DNA of 19,597 nucleotides from an uncultured Lachnospiraceae bacterium (GTDB lineage: Bacteria > Bacillota > Clostridia > Lachnospirales > Lachnospiraceae), in NCBI GenBank assembly GCA_910584695.1, contig CAJUBR010000053.1, forward strand, positions 1-19,597, in the 5' to 3' direction. Positions 12,817 through 19,597 of the stretch are shown here, piece by piece. The notes under the pieces were generated by a model. The model did no database searches. It worked only from the letters and a program-made list of their open reading frames with translations, and had not been told where the DNA came from. Each line of letters begins with the position of its first letter. The first letter of the stretch is position 1. A program made the position numbers and the translations under genes.

Positions 12817-13365
12817 TCACGTATTTTTAATTATCTTCATATCTATCATTCTTTTTAAAAATCTTCCAAGATAATGTTCCATCATCCTGTCATACTCTTC
12901 AGGTTCCACAACTCCGCCAATTCCCATAATATCATAGATAACCGAAGCTTCCTTTATCTTATATGGCATATCAGAAAAGTCACATTTTTGATAAAAAGAA
13001 TGTCTTTTTACACGCTGCTCATAATTATCTGCCGTCTGATCGAGGGATTCCAATGCCAAAAACAGTTTACAGTCCTTATAATAATCCTTTAATATATCTA
13101 AAGCTGTTCCACCATATCCTTTTCGCTGTTCATCAGGCTTTATTGCCAGATAAAAGAGATATGCCAGCTCCTCACCTTTTACAATATAGGAAAACCCAGC
13201 CCAGTTTTCGTTATCATATAGTGCCCAAAAATCTGCAATGGAGGGCTTAGCCTTTTTCATTAAAAGCCAAAAGGGCACTCTTTCCTCCATGGGAAATACC
13301 TGCCGGTATAGTTTCTTAATCTTTTTATATTCTTTTATGCCTTTTGTAACTCTGACTAACTGCAC
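12817..13365 (-). CDS. GNAT-family N-acetyltransferase
   Basis: Predicted acetyl-CoA-dependent acyltransferase; substrate unknown. Of 182 residues, the core shows strand LAYLFYLAIKPDEQ (68-80) followed by the CoA pyrophosphate loop QRKGYGG (80-86), the standard (Q/R)xxGxG/A motif A. A FYQKCDF segment (motif B-like, YxxxGF variant) lies further on, then a basic C-terminal extension ending LKRMIDMKIIKNT. Translation starts at GTG (13365), with AAGGAG 6 nt upstream. The etf operon terminator ends only about 40 bp upstream, leaving little room for a promoter (a TATATA-like box is present near 13388), so readthrough may contribute. No link to butyrate or spore genes can be seen. Confidence 0.9.
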   Translation of the reverse strand: MQLVRVTKGIKEYKKIKKLYRQVFPMEERVPFWLLMKKAKPSIADFWALYDNENWAGFSYIVKGEELAYLFYLAIKPDEQRKGYGGTALDILKDYYKDCKLFLALESLDQTADNYEQRVKRHSFYQKCDFSDMPYKIKEASVIYDIMGIGGVVEPEEYDRMMEHYLGRFLKRMIDMKIIKNT

Positions 13366-13405
13366 GCTGTTCTCCTTTTCTTTTTCTTATATATCCTTCC
13401 GCACA

Positions 13406-13443
13406 AAAAAGGGATTTACACCATAAGACATAAATCCCTTTTT
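13406..13443 (-). terminator. Terminator of the butyrate operon after etfA
   Basis: AAAAAGGGATTTA (13406-13418) pairs perfectly with TAAATCCCTTTTT (13431-13443) around a 12-nt loop. On the minus strand the stem ends in TTTTTT, a classic intrinsic terminator, 28 bp past the etfA stop. Confidence 0.85.
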
Positions 13444-13470
13444 AAATCCCACTTGTATAAATAATGTTTA

Positions 13471-14514
13471 CTACTTGTTTGCGATCTCAGCCTTAATTGC
13501 TGCGGTAAGCTGAGGAACAATCTTATTTAAATCTCCAACAATACCATAATCAGCTACATCAAAGATTGGTGCATCCTCATCCTTATTAATTGCAATGATG
13601 ATATCAGACTCTTCCATACCTGCCACATGCTGGATTGCTCCTGAAATACCGATTGCAAAATATACATTTGGACGAACCGTCTTACCGGTCTGCCCAACCT
13701 GTAAATCTCTTGGTAACCAGCCAGAATCAACAACTGCACGGGAGCAGCTTACTGTTCCGCCGATTGCATCTGCAAGATCCTGCAAAATCTTAAAGTTCTC
13801 GGCATTTCCAACACCACGTCCACCAGATACCAAAATCTTGGCATCCATAATATCCACTGTATCAGATACTGCCTTAACAATTTCAAGAATCTCTACATAT
13901 TTGTTATCCGGAGTAAATCCAGGATTATAATCAATTACTTCCGCCTTTGCACCTTTAACCGGCTCAATTTTTTGCATAACACCAGGACGAACAGTAGCCA
14001 TCTGAGGACGGTTATCCGGACATGCAATCGTGGCAATCGTATTACCGCCAAATGCAGGACGGGTCATCAGTAACTGATTGTGCTTCTGTTCCTGATTCGG
14101 AATCGGATTGATTGGGAAATCACCGATTTCAAGCACTGTACAGTCAGCAGTCAGTCCAGTCTGAACACGGGCAGATACACGAGGACCCAAATCTCTTCCG
14201 ATTGCCGTTGCACCAACTAATACGATTTCCGGCTTATATTCATTGATAACAGATGCCAAAGCATGTGTATAAGGCTCTGTTCTGTATTCCTTTAACTCCG
14301 GATCGTCTACAACGATAACCTTATCAGCACCATATTCAGCTAACTGGTCAGCCAGACCTTTTACATCAGAACCAATTAAAACTGCGGCTACATATGTATC
14401 AAGATCTTTAGCAAGATCTTTTGCCTTACCAAGTAATTCAAATGCGATTCCGCTAAGCTGATTATCCACCTGCTGAGCGAAGACATATACACCCTTGTAT
14501 TCTTCTAAATTCAT
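13471..14514 (-). CDS. etfA: Electron transfer flavoprotein alpha subunit
   Basis: Carries FAD and pairs with EtfB to pass electrons to or from butyryl-CoA dehydrogenase. At 347 residues it has an N-terminal ETF domain and the conserved C-terminal FAD domain: SGGRGVGN (230-237), VDSGWLPRDLQVGQTGKTV (262-280), IGISGAIQHVAG (288-299) and IIIAINKDEDAPIFDVADYG (305-324). The frame opens at a GTG 4 codons upstream (14526), but the ATG at 14514 begins the conserved MNLEEYKGVYVFA sequence and has a GGTGA-type site about 7 nt before it. It is last in the operon, 26 bp after etfB. In butyrate-forming clostridia this complex bifurcates electrons from NADH to crotonyl-CoA and ferredoxin; that is family knowledge. 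Confidence 0.95.
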   Translation of the reverse strand: MNLEEYKGVYVFAQQVDNQLSGIAFELLGKAKDLAKDLDTYVAAVLIGSDVKGLADQLAEYGADKVIVVDDPELKEYRTEPYTHALASVINEYKPEIVLVGATAIGRDLGPRVSARVQTGLTADCTVLEIGDFPINPIPNQEQKHNQLLMTRPAFGGNTIATIACPDNRPQMATVRPGVMQKIEPVKGAKAEVIDYNPGFTPDNKYVEILEIVKAVSDTVDIMDAKILVSGGRGVGNAENFKILQDLADAIGGTVSCSRAVVDSGWLPRDLQVGQTGKTVRPNVYFAIGISGAIQHVAGMEESDIIIAINKDEDAPIFDVADYGIVGDLNKIVPQLTAAIKAEIANK

Positions 14515-14540
14515 TCTATTCACCACTTTCTTTCTCTAAA

Positions 14541-15326
14541 TTAGATTACATGTTTGGTTATCAGCTTGTCCATGATGTAGCTTACTGCTTCTTCCGGAGA
14601 ATCAGGAGTAACCTTCTCACCGGCACCCTTTCTCACCTTATCGGAAGCTTTGGCAATCTTGGTAGGAGAACCCTTTAAACCAAGGTTTGCATCATCAACA
14701 TCAACAAGATTGGCTCTACCCCAAACGGTAATCTCTGCATCAAATGCATCGAAAATTCCACCCGGAGTCATATAACGTGGCTCATTTAACTCAGCAAGAG
14801 CAGTTACCAGACAAGGCATCTGGGCCTTTACCATATGATATCTATCCTCATACTGACGTTTTACGACAACACTGTTACCCTCAACCTTCAAATCCTCTGC
14901 ATAAGAGATGACTGGAATTCCTAAATGTTCAGAAATCTGTGGACCAACCTGTGCTGTATCACCATCGATAGCCTGACGACCTGTAATGATCAAGTCATAC
15001 TCTAAATTGCGAATTGCACCGGCAAGTGTCGTAGAAGTAGCCCACGTATCGGCACCACCCAACACTCTGTCTGTTACCAGAATTCCTTTATCGGCACCCA
15101 TAGCCATAGCTTCACGCAGAACCTCCTCTGCCTTTGGAAGTCCCATTGTAATTACGGTAACTTCTGCACCGTATTCATCTTTTAAACGAAGTGCAGCCTC
15201 AAGACCGGCTTTATCATCCGGATTCATAATCGTAAGCATCGCACCTCTATCCAATGTTCCGTCTGGATTAAATTTTACTCCACCCTTTGTATCAGGTACC
15301 TGTTTTACACAAACAACAATCTTCAC
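14541..15326 (-). CDS. etfB: Electron transfer flavoprotein beta subunit
   Basis: Partner of EtfA. In bifurcating complexes the beta subunit holds the FAD that splits electrons from NADH. The 261 residues include the opening MKIVVCVKQVPDT, the LTIMNPDDKAGLEAAL stretch and the nucleotide-binding loop GRQAIDGDTAQVGP (116-129). The start is GTG (15326), 8 nt after AGGAGG. That ribosome site overlaps the bcd stop codon (TAGGAGG), which suggests translational coupling. Whether it is bifurcating cannot be proved from sequence reading alone, but operon membership with bcd and etfA makes it likely. Confidence 0.95.
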   Translation of the reverse strand: MKIVVCVKQVPDTKGGVKFNPDGTLDRGAMLTIMNPDDKAGLEAALRLKDEYGAEVTVITMGLPKAEEVLREAMAMGADKGILVTDRVLGGADTWATSTTLAGAIRNLEYDLIITGRQAIDGDTAQVGPQISEHLGIPVISYAEDLKVEGNSVVVKRQYEDRYHMVKAQMPCLVTALAELNEPRYMTPGGIFDAFDAEITVWGRANLVDVDDANLGLKGSPTKIAKASDKVRKGAGEKVTPDSPEEAVSYIMDKLITKHVI

Positions 15327-15338
15327 GTTAATTACCTC

Positions 15339-16505
15339 CTAATTTAATAGATTTGCAGAGATAACCATACGCTGAACTTCTGAAGTTCCTTCGTAAATCT
15401 CTGTGATCTTAGCATCACGCATCATACGCTCAACGTCGTACTCCTTGATGTAACCATAACCACCGTGTAACTGAACCGCCTTTGTTGTTACTTCCATAGC
15501 AACCTCAGCAGCATATAATTTGGCCATAGCAGCCTCTACCGAATAAGAAACCTTTGCACCATTCTGATACTCGCCCTTCTTCATAGCAGCCTTATATACC
15601 AGCATCTTAGCAGCTTCTACCTTAGTTGCCATATCTGCTAACTGGAACTGGGTATTCTGGAACTGGGCAATAGAACGTCCAAACTGCTTTCTTTCCTTTA
15701 CATAATTGATCGTCGTCTCCAAAGCACCCTCAGCAATACCAAGAGCCTGTGCAGCGATACCGATACGTCCACCGTCAAGTGTATGCATCGCAATACCGAA
15801 TCCTTTCCCCTTAGCACCTAATAAGTTCTCTTTTGGAATACGGCAATCCGTAAAGATTAACTCATATGTAGATGAACCACAGATACCCATCTTATTTTCC
15901 TTCGTACCAAATGTAAAGCCCGGTGTACCCTTCTCTACGATAAATGCGGAAATCTCTTTCTGCATACGTCCACGTTTCTCAACCTTACCAGTTACAGCGA
16001 TTACGATATACACGTCAGCCTCTTTACCGTTGGTAATAAAGCACTTAGAACCGTTTAATACCCACTCGTCACCATCCAATACAGCCTTTGTCTGCTGACC
16101 CTGTGCATCGGTACCAGCACCCGGCTCTGTCAAACCAAAAGCACCTAACTTCTTACCGGAAGCGAGATCAGGAATGTATTTTTCCTTCTGCTCTGGTGTA
16201 CCATATGTCTGAATCGGATCTACACAAAGAGATGTATGGGCAGATACGATAACACCTGTCGTACCGCAAACCTTAGATAACTCTTCCACACACATTACAT
16301 ACGTCAGAGGATCACAGCCCTGTCCTCCTAATTCTTTCGGAACAGGAATCCCTAAAAATCCTGCTTTTGCCATCTTCTCCACTGTCTCTCTCGGAAATCT
16401 ATGTTCTTCATCGATTTCTTGAGCAAGTGGCTTTACTTCTTTTTCGGCAAACTCTCTAAAAAGAGTCTGTGCCATTTCATGTTTCTTACTTAAAGTGAAA
16501 TCCAT
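15339..16505 (-). CDS. bcd: Butyryl-CoA dehydrogenase, short-chain acyl-CoA dehydrogenase
   Basis: Reduces crotonyl-CoA to butyryl-CoA with electrons from EtfAB. The 388-residue product has the full acyl-CoA dehydrogenase fold: FAD/substrate signature GAFGLTEPGAGTDA (121-134), QFGRSIAQFQNTQFQLADM (274-292) and the catalytic base Glu372 in IYEGTSEVQRM, the position used by short-chain enzymes. The frame is open to 16532, but the ATG at 16505 has AGGAGG 9 nt upstream and starts the conserved MDFTLSKKHEMAQ. It is separated from hbd by 165 bp filled with structured repeats and couples to etfB at its 3' end. A close acyl-CoA dehydrogenase of other specificity is unlikely in this operon. Confidence 0.96.
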   Translation of the reverse strand: MDFTLSKKHEMAQTLFREFAEKEVKPLAQEIDEEHRFPRETVEKMAKAGFLGIPVPKELGGQGCDPLTYVMCVEELSKVCGTTGVIVSAHTSLCVDPIQTYGTPEQKEKYIPDLASGKKLGAFGLTEPGAGTDAQGQQTKAVLDGDEWVLNGSKCFITNGKEADVYIVIAVTGKVEKRGRMQKEISAFIVEKGTPGFTFGTKENKMGICGSSTYELIFTDCRIPKENLLGAKGKGFGIAMHTLDGGRIGIAAQALGIAEGALETTINYVKERKQFGRSIAQFQNTQFQLADMATKVEAAKMLVYKAAMKKGEYQNGAKVSYSVEAAMAKLYAAEVAMEVTTKAVQLHGGYGYIKEYDVERMMRDAKITEIYEGTSEVQRMVISANLLN

Positions 16506-16524
16506 TTTTATTTTTCCTCCTATA

Positions 16525-16649
16525 TTGAACACTTAATGAACAACGCAGTTGCAAATTTAGTGTGAAAATACACTTGCCCACTTAGTGAAGTGCTTTTGAG
16601 CTTAGTGGGCATAGTGTTTCCCGCTTGAACACTTAATGAACAACGCAGT
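16525..16649. repeat. Perfect 25-bp direct repeats, 100 bp apart, in the hbd-bcd gap
   Basis: Positions 16525-16549 and 16625-16649 are identical over 25 bp. Each copy begins TTGAACACTTAATGA and is followed within 15 nt by (A/C)GTGT, able to pair with its ACAC(T): ACACT 16529-16533 with AGTGT 16559-16563, and ACAC 16629-16632 with GTGT 16660-16663. The stem-loop at 16570-16617 lies between them. No ORF fits in this gap. Confidence 0.8.
16570..16617. other. Stem-loop with conserved 21-nt loop (copy 2)
   Basis: ACACT (16570-16574) pairs with AGTGT (16613-16617) and GCCCACT (16576-16582) pairs with AGTGGGC (16604-16610), closing a 21-nt loop at 16583-16603. This loop matches positions 141-161 at 18 of 21 bases, while the stems differ in sequence but stay paired. 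It lies in the transcribed gap between hbd and bcd, in the same orientation relative to transcription as copy 1 is to clpP. There is no U-run, so it is not an obvious terminator. Confidence 0.7.
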
Positions 16650-16670
16650 CCTGCATTTCGTGTCTTTTAT

Positions 16671-17543
16671 TTACTGAGCATCCATTGGTGTCTTTGTACG
16701 ATCAGCATTATATACATAAAATCCTTTTCCACTCTTAACACCAAGATTACCGCCACGAACCATCTTGCGGAGTAACGGACAAGCACGGTACTTGCTGTCA
16801 CCGGTTTCATCGTAAAGCACATCCATGATCGCAAGACAGATATCCAATCCGATGAAATCTCCTAACTCAAGCGGTCCCATTGGGTGGTTTGCACCAAGCT
16901 TCATAGCAGCATCAATACCTGCAACATCAGAAACACCTTCCATCTTAATAAATGCAGCTTCATTAATCATAGGAATTAAAATACGGTTTACAACAAAACC
17001 TGCAGCTTCATTCACCTGCACCGGTGTCTTACCAATCTCCTCTGAAATTTTAACAATCTTAGCAACCGTCTCATCCGGTGTATTTACCCCGGCAATTACT
17101 TCTACTAACTTCATACGGTCTGCCGGATTAAAGAAATGCATACCGATCATAGGACGTGTAAGACCATTTCCAATCTCTGTAATAGAAAGGCTGGAAGTAT
17201 TAGAAGCAAAAATACATTCTGGCTTTACAATCTTATCCAGTTCAGAAAATGTAGTCTTTTTCACATTCATATCTTCAAATGCAGCCTCAACGATCAAATC
17301 ACAATCTGCACAAAGATCTTCTTTCAGACCAGGAGTGATACTTGCAAGAATTCCGTCTACCTTCTCCTGTGTCATCTTTCCTTTTTCTACAAGTCTTGCA
17401 TAACCTTTTGCAATCTTGTCCTTACCACCTTCAGCCCACTCCTGCTTGATGTCGCAAAGTGCTACTTCATATCCGTCAACCTGAGCAAATGCCTTAGCAA
17501 TTCCTTGTCCCATGGTTCCTGCACCGATAACGCCAACTTTCAT
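16671..17543 (-). CDS. hbd: 3-hydroxybutyryl-CoA dehydrogenase
   Basis: Reduces acetoacetyl-CoA to 3-hydroxybutyryl-CoA with NAD(P)H. The 290 residues start with a Rossmann loop, GAGTMGQGIA (7-16). Catalytic His136 sits in MHFFNPADRMKLVE with Glu148 at its end, and Asn115-x-Ser is in ASNTSSLSITEIG. The C-terminal dimerisation domain carries LGANHPMGPLELGDFIGLD. Two in-frame ATGs exist: the one at 17549 is only 2 nt from AGGAGG, while 17543 is 8 nt away and gives the usual MKVGVIGAG start, so 17543 is chosen. It lies between crt and bcd; both flanking gaps are unusually structured for an operon. Confidence 0.96.
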   Translation of the reverse strand: MKVGVIGAGTMGQGIAKAFAQVDGYEVALCDIKQEWAEGGKDKIAKGYARLVEKGKMTQEKVDGILASITPGLKEDLCADCDLIVEAAFEDMNVKKTTFSELDKIVKPECIFASNTSSLSITEIGNGLTRPMIGMHFFNPADRMKLVEVIAGVNTPDETVAKIVKISEEIGKTPVQVNEAAGFVVNRILIPMINEAAFIKMEGVSDVAGIDAAMKLGANHPMGPLELGDFIGLDICLAIMDVLYDETGDSKYRACPLLRKMVRGGNLGVKSGKGFYVYNADRTKTPMDAQ

Positions 17544-17573
17544 TTTCATATCCTCCTAAAAATTTTTTGATAT

Positions 17574-17608
17574 ACGATTTGAATTCATCTACGTTTCGTT
17601 CAAATCGT
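17574..17608. other. Stem-loop just upstream of hbd
   Basis: ACGATTTGAA (17574-17583) pairs perfectly with TTCAAATCGT (17599-17608) around a 15-nt loop. In the transcript it comes just before the hbd ribosome site (about 17 nt away). No terminator-type U-run follows. Confidence 0.6.
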
Positions 17609-17622
17609 TACCTTATTTCACA

Positions 17623-17654
17623 CATTTAGGATGACCCAAAGATCACCCTAAATG
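17623..17654. other. Stem-loop just downstream of crt
   Basis: CATTTAGG (17623-17630) pairs with CCTAAATG (17647-17654), extended by TGA/TCA (17632-17634 with 17643-17645), around an 8-nt loop. It begins 17 nt after the crt stop. Without a U-run it more likely protects or delimits the crt mRNA 3' end than ends transcription. Confidence 0.6.
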
Positions 17655-17670
17655 CGTTAAAATCTTAATA

Positions 17671-18462
17671 TTATTTGTTCTGGAACGGAACTACCTTTAA
17701 CTTCTTTTCTTTATCTTTCTCAAGGAAGTTGCCCATACCAGCTTTCTGATCTTCTGTCTCAAAACAGTCACCAAATAATTTTTCTTCTATTACAATTGCC
17801 TGATCCATATCCACCTGCAATCCGTCATTGATTGCTTTCTTACAGTTACGGACTGCTATCGGTGCCTGTGCGGCAATACCTGCTGCCATTTTCTTAGCGG
17901 CTGCCATTAATTCCTCTGCCGGATATACCGCATTTACAAGACCGATACGATACGCTTCGTCCGCTTTAATATTGCGGGCTGTATAAATCATCTGTTTTGC
18001 CATTCCTGCACCCACAAGGCGTGCCAGTCTCTGTGTCCCGCCAAAACCCGGTGTAATGCCAAGTCCAACCTCCGGCTGTCCGAAAACAGCATTCTCAGAA
18101 CAGATTCTGATATCACAGCTCATGGAAATCTCACATCCGCCACCTAGGGCAAACCCATTCACTGCAGCAATTACAGGAAGTGGAAAGGTTTCTAACTTAC
18201 GGAATACATCATTTCCTTTCTTGCCAAAGTCTTCTCCTTCCGCCTTTGTAAGGGAAGACATTTCCCCAATATCCGCACCTGCAACAAAAGACTTATCCCC
18301 TGCACCAGTTAAAACAAGTGCTCTAGTTGTATTTAAATCTACTGCATCCAAAGCAGCATCCAGTTCATCTAATACCTGACTGTTTAAGGCATTTAATGCC
18401 TTGGGACGATTGATGGTAATCACTCCAACAAATCCGTCCTGTTCATATGTAATAAATTCCAT
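17671..18462 (-). CDS. crt: Crotonase, 3-hydroxybutyryl-CoA dehydratase
   Basis: Dehydrates 3-hydroxybutyryl-CoA to crotonyl-CoA. The 263 residues have the enoyl-CoA hydratase fold. The oxyanion-hole region FVAGADIGEM is at 59-68 and the GGGCEISMSCD loop carries Glu111. Glu131 in GQPEVGLGITPGFGGTQRL is the second catalytic acid; both are present. The frame is open to 18519, but the ATG at 18462 follows AAGGAG by about 10 nt and gives the family-typical MEFITYEQDGFVGVITINRP start. It lies between thl and hbd, with structured gaps on both sides. Confidence 0.96.
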   Translation of the reverse strand: MEFITYEQDGFVGVITINRPKALNALNSQVLDELDAALDAVDLNTTRALVLTGAGDKSFVAGADIGEMSSLTKAEGEDFGKKGNDVFRKLETFPLPVIAAVNGFALGGGCEISMSCDIRICSENAVFGQPEVGLGITPGFGGTQRLARLVGAGMAKQMIYTARNIKADEAYRIGLVNAVYPAEELMAAAKKMAAGIAAQAPIAVRNCKKAINDGLQVDMDQAIVIEEKLFGDCFETEDQKAGMGNFLEKDKEKKLKVVPFQNK

Positions 18463-18505
18463 TTGAACGATCTCCTTATAATTCTTATTCCTGACTGCAG
18501 TGATG

Positions 18506-18540
18506 ACCGGTGGAATCAAAAATGAATCCTTTACTCCGGT
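18506..18540. other. Imperfect stem-loop upstream of crt
   Basis: ACCGG (18506-18510) pairs with CCGGT (18536-18540). Inside, GGA-A-TCA faces TGA-A-TCC around AAAA, with an A-A mismatch. Moderate only; it lies 44 nt upstream of the crt start. Confidence 0.35.
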
Positions 18541-18600
18541 TTATCATCTGCATCTATCTAAGCGTCTGCTATATAACTAATCTGCTTATCCGTCAACAAT

Positions 18601-18651
18601 CCCGCAGCAAACTGACAAAGCCTCAAAGTTAATACGCATCAAAGCTGCGGG
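18601..18651. other. GC-rich stem closing a 35-nt loop in the thl-crt gap
   Basis: CCCGCAGC (18601-18608) pairs perfectly with GCTGCGGG (18644-18651). In the transcript it starts 20 nt after the thl stop. It is not followed by a U-run. The 209-bp gap between thl and crt holds only this and the weaker stem at 18506-18540; no convincing internal promoter was seen. Confidence 0.55.
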
Positions 18652-18671
18652 AATCAAAAGTATATTTCCTG

Positions 18672-19597
18672 CTAGTCACGTTCAACAATAGTAGAACATC
18701 CCATGCCACCACCAATACAAAGTGTAGCAAGACCCTTCTTGGCATCTTTCTTTTCCATCTCATGTAACAAAGTAACAAGGATACGGCATCCGGATGCTCC
18801 AACAGGATGTCCCAGTGCAATAGCACCACCATTTGGATTTAACTGCTCATCTTTAAAGCCAAGATCTCTCTGAACTGCGATAGACTGAGCCGCAAATGCC
18901 TCATTTGCCTCAATGATATCAAAGTCCTCAATCTTATAACCTGTCTTAGCCATAACTTTCTTTGTTGCAGCTACAGGACCAACACCCATGATACAAGGAT
19001 CCACACCACCTAATGCACCTGCAATAAAGGTAGCCATAGGCTTCACACCTAATTCCTTCGCCTTTTCTTCACTCATAACAACAATTGCTGCCGCACCGTC
19101 ATTAATACCAGAAGAATTTGCTGCTGTCACAATACCATCCTTCTTAAATGCAGGACGCAGCTTAGCAATACTCTCTGCTGTTGTTCCCGGACGCGGACCC
19201 TCATCTGTATCTACAATGACAGTCTGCTTCTTCTGCTGAACCTCTACCGGAACAATCTCATCCTTAAACGCACCGGATTCCACTGCTGCTGCTGCTTTTT
19301 GCTGTGACTTTGCTGCAAACGCATCTAACTCTTCTCTTGTAATACCATACTTCTCACAGACATTTTCTGCCGTAATACCCATATGATAATCATTAAATGC
19401 ATCCCATAATGCATCATTTACCATAGTATCCACCATGGTATTATTTCCCATTCTGTATCCAAATCTGGCCTGCTTTAATGCATATGGAGCCATAGACATG
19501 TTCTCCATACCACCGGCTACAACAATATCAGCATCCCCGGCCTGGATCATCTGTGCAGCCATATTGACACAGTTCAAACCAGAACCGCAGACTACAT
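18672..19597 (-). CDS. thl: Acetyl-CoA acetyltransferase (thiolase), 5' end cut by window
   Basis: Condenses two acetyl-CoA to acetoacetyl-CoA, the first step of the butyrate pathway. 307 residues are visible; roughly 85 N-terminal ones lie beyond the right edge. The frame runs to the edge and begins VVCGSGLNCVNMAAQM, so the nucleophilic Cys is the third visible residue. The TTG at 19577 codes an internal Leu and is not a start. The other catalytic residues are present: His in NGGAIALGHPVGASG and the C-terminal Cys in LCIGGGMG. NEAFAAQ is also intact. Being first in the visible operon, its promoter is outside the window. A biosynthetic role is inferred from the operon. Confidence 0.95.
   Translation of the reverse strand, partial: VVCGSGLNCVNMAAQMIQAGDADIVVAGGMENMSMAPYALKQARFGYRMGNNTMVDTMVNDALWDAFNDYHMGITAENVCEKYGITREELDAFAAKSQQKAAAAVESGAFKDEIVPVEVQQKKQTVIVDTDEGPRPGTTAESIAKLRPAFKKDGIVTAANSSGINDGAAAIVVMSEEKAKELGVKPMATFIAGALGGVDPCIMGVGPVAATKKVMAKTGYKIEDFDIIEANEAFAAQSIAVQRDLGFKDEQLNPNGGAIALGHPVGASGCRILVTLLHEMEKKDAKKGLATLCIGGGMGCSTIVERD

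Noticed and set aside
16506..16670. CRISPR-like array suggested by repeated 25-bp units
   Set aside because: Only two identical copies, separated by a structured 75-bp segment rather than a short unique spacer, and no cas genes.
18463..18519. N-terminal extension of crotonase from an upstream ATG
   Set aside because: The extra 19 residues do not resemble the family, and a good ribosome site fits the ATG at 18462.
19575..19577. TTG as the start codon of the thiolase gene
   Set aside because: The frame stays open to the edge and encodes VVCGSGL with the catalytic Cys upstream, so this is an internal Leu in a truncated gene.

Overview
The window reads as a chromosomal segment of a spore-forming, butyrate-producing Firmicute, most likely a Lachnospiraceae-type gut anaerobe. 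The evidence is AT-rich DNA with AGGAGG-type ribosome binding sites, an alpha/beta-type small acid-soluble spore protein, a LysM/GH18 cortex-lytic enzyme, a large wall-anchored surface protein and a complete set of butyrate genes. Species cannot be fixed from the sequence alone.

Layout. Positions 1-240 hold no gene but form a long imperfect palindrome with nested hairpins, cut by the left edge. Positions 266-2220 (minus strand) carry clpP and, upstream of it, tig, behind a good sigma-A-type promoter. A small spore protein gene (2538-2726) and a 1,816-residue surface protein (2825-8275) follow on the minus strand. From 8568 to 10577 the plus strand carries ptb and buk, which turn butyryl-CoA into butyrate with ATP formation. 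Converging on them from the minus strand are a LysM/GH18 spore-lytic enzyme (11374-12639), a small single-span membrane protein (10627-11337) and, further upstream, a GNAT acetyltransferase (12817-13365). From 13471 to the right edge lies the minus-strand operon thl-crt-hbd-bcd-etfB-etfA. It is closed by a strong terminator at 13406-13443; thl is cut by the right edge and lacks its N-terminus.

How it works together. Thl condenses two acetyl-CoA, Hbd reduces the product, Crt dehydrates it and Bcd with EtfAB reduces crotonyl-CoA to butyryl-CoA. Ptb and Buk, only about 3 kb away, finish the route, so nearly the whole acetyl-CoA-to-butyrate pathway is in this window. A spore/germination cassette sits between the two metabolic modules.

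The most unusual signals are non-coding. Two distant sites, 128-174 next to clpP and 16570-16617 between hbd and bcd, share an almost identical 21-nt loop (18 of 21 positions) closed by stems of different but still paired sequence. This suggests a dispersed structured repeat family. The hbd-bcd gap also carries a perfect 25-bp direct repeat whose copies start exactly 100 bp apart, and the left-edge copy sits inside a larger palindromic element of at least 240 bp. Several further stem-loops lie between the operon genes. I found no rRNA, tRNA, CRISPR array, recognisable riboswitch or transposase gene.
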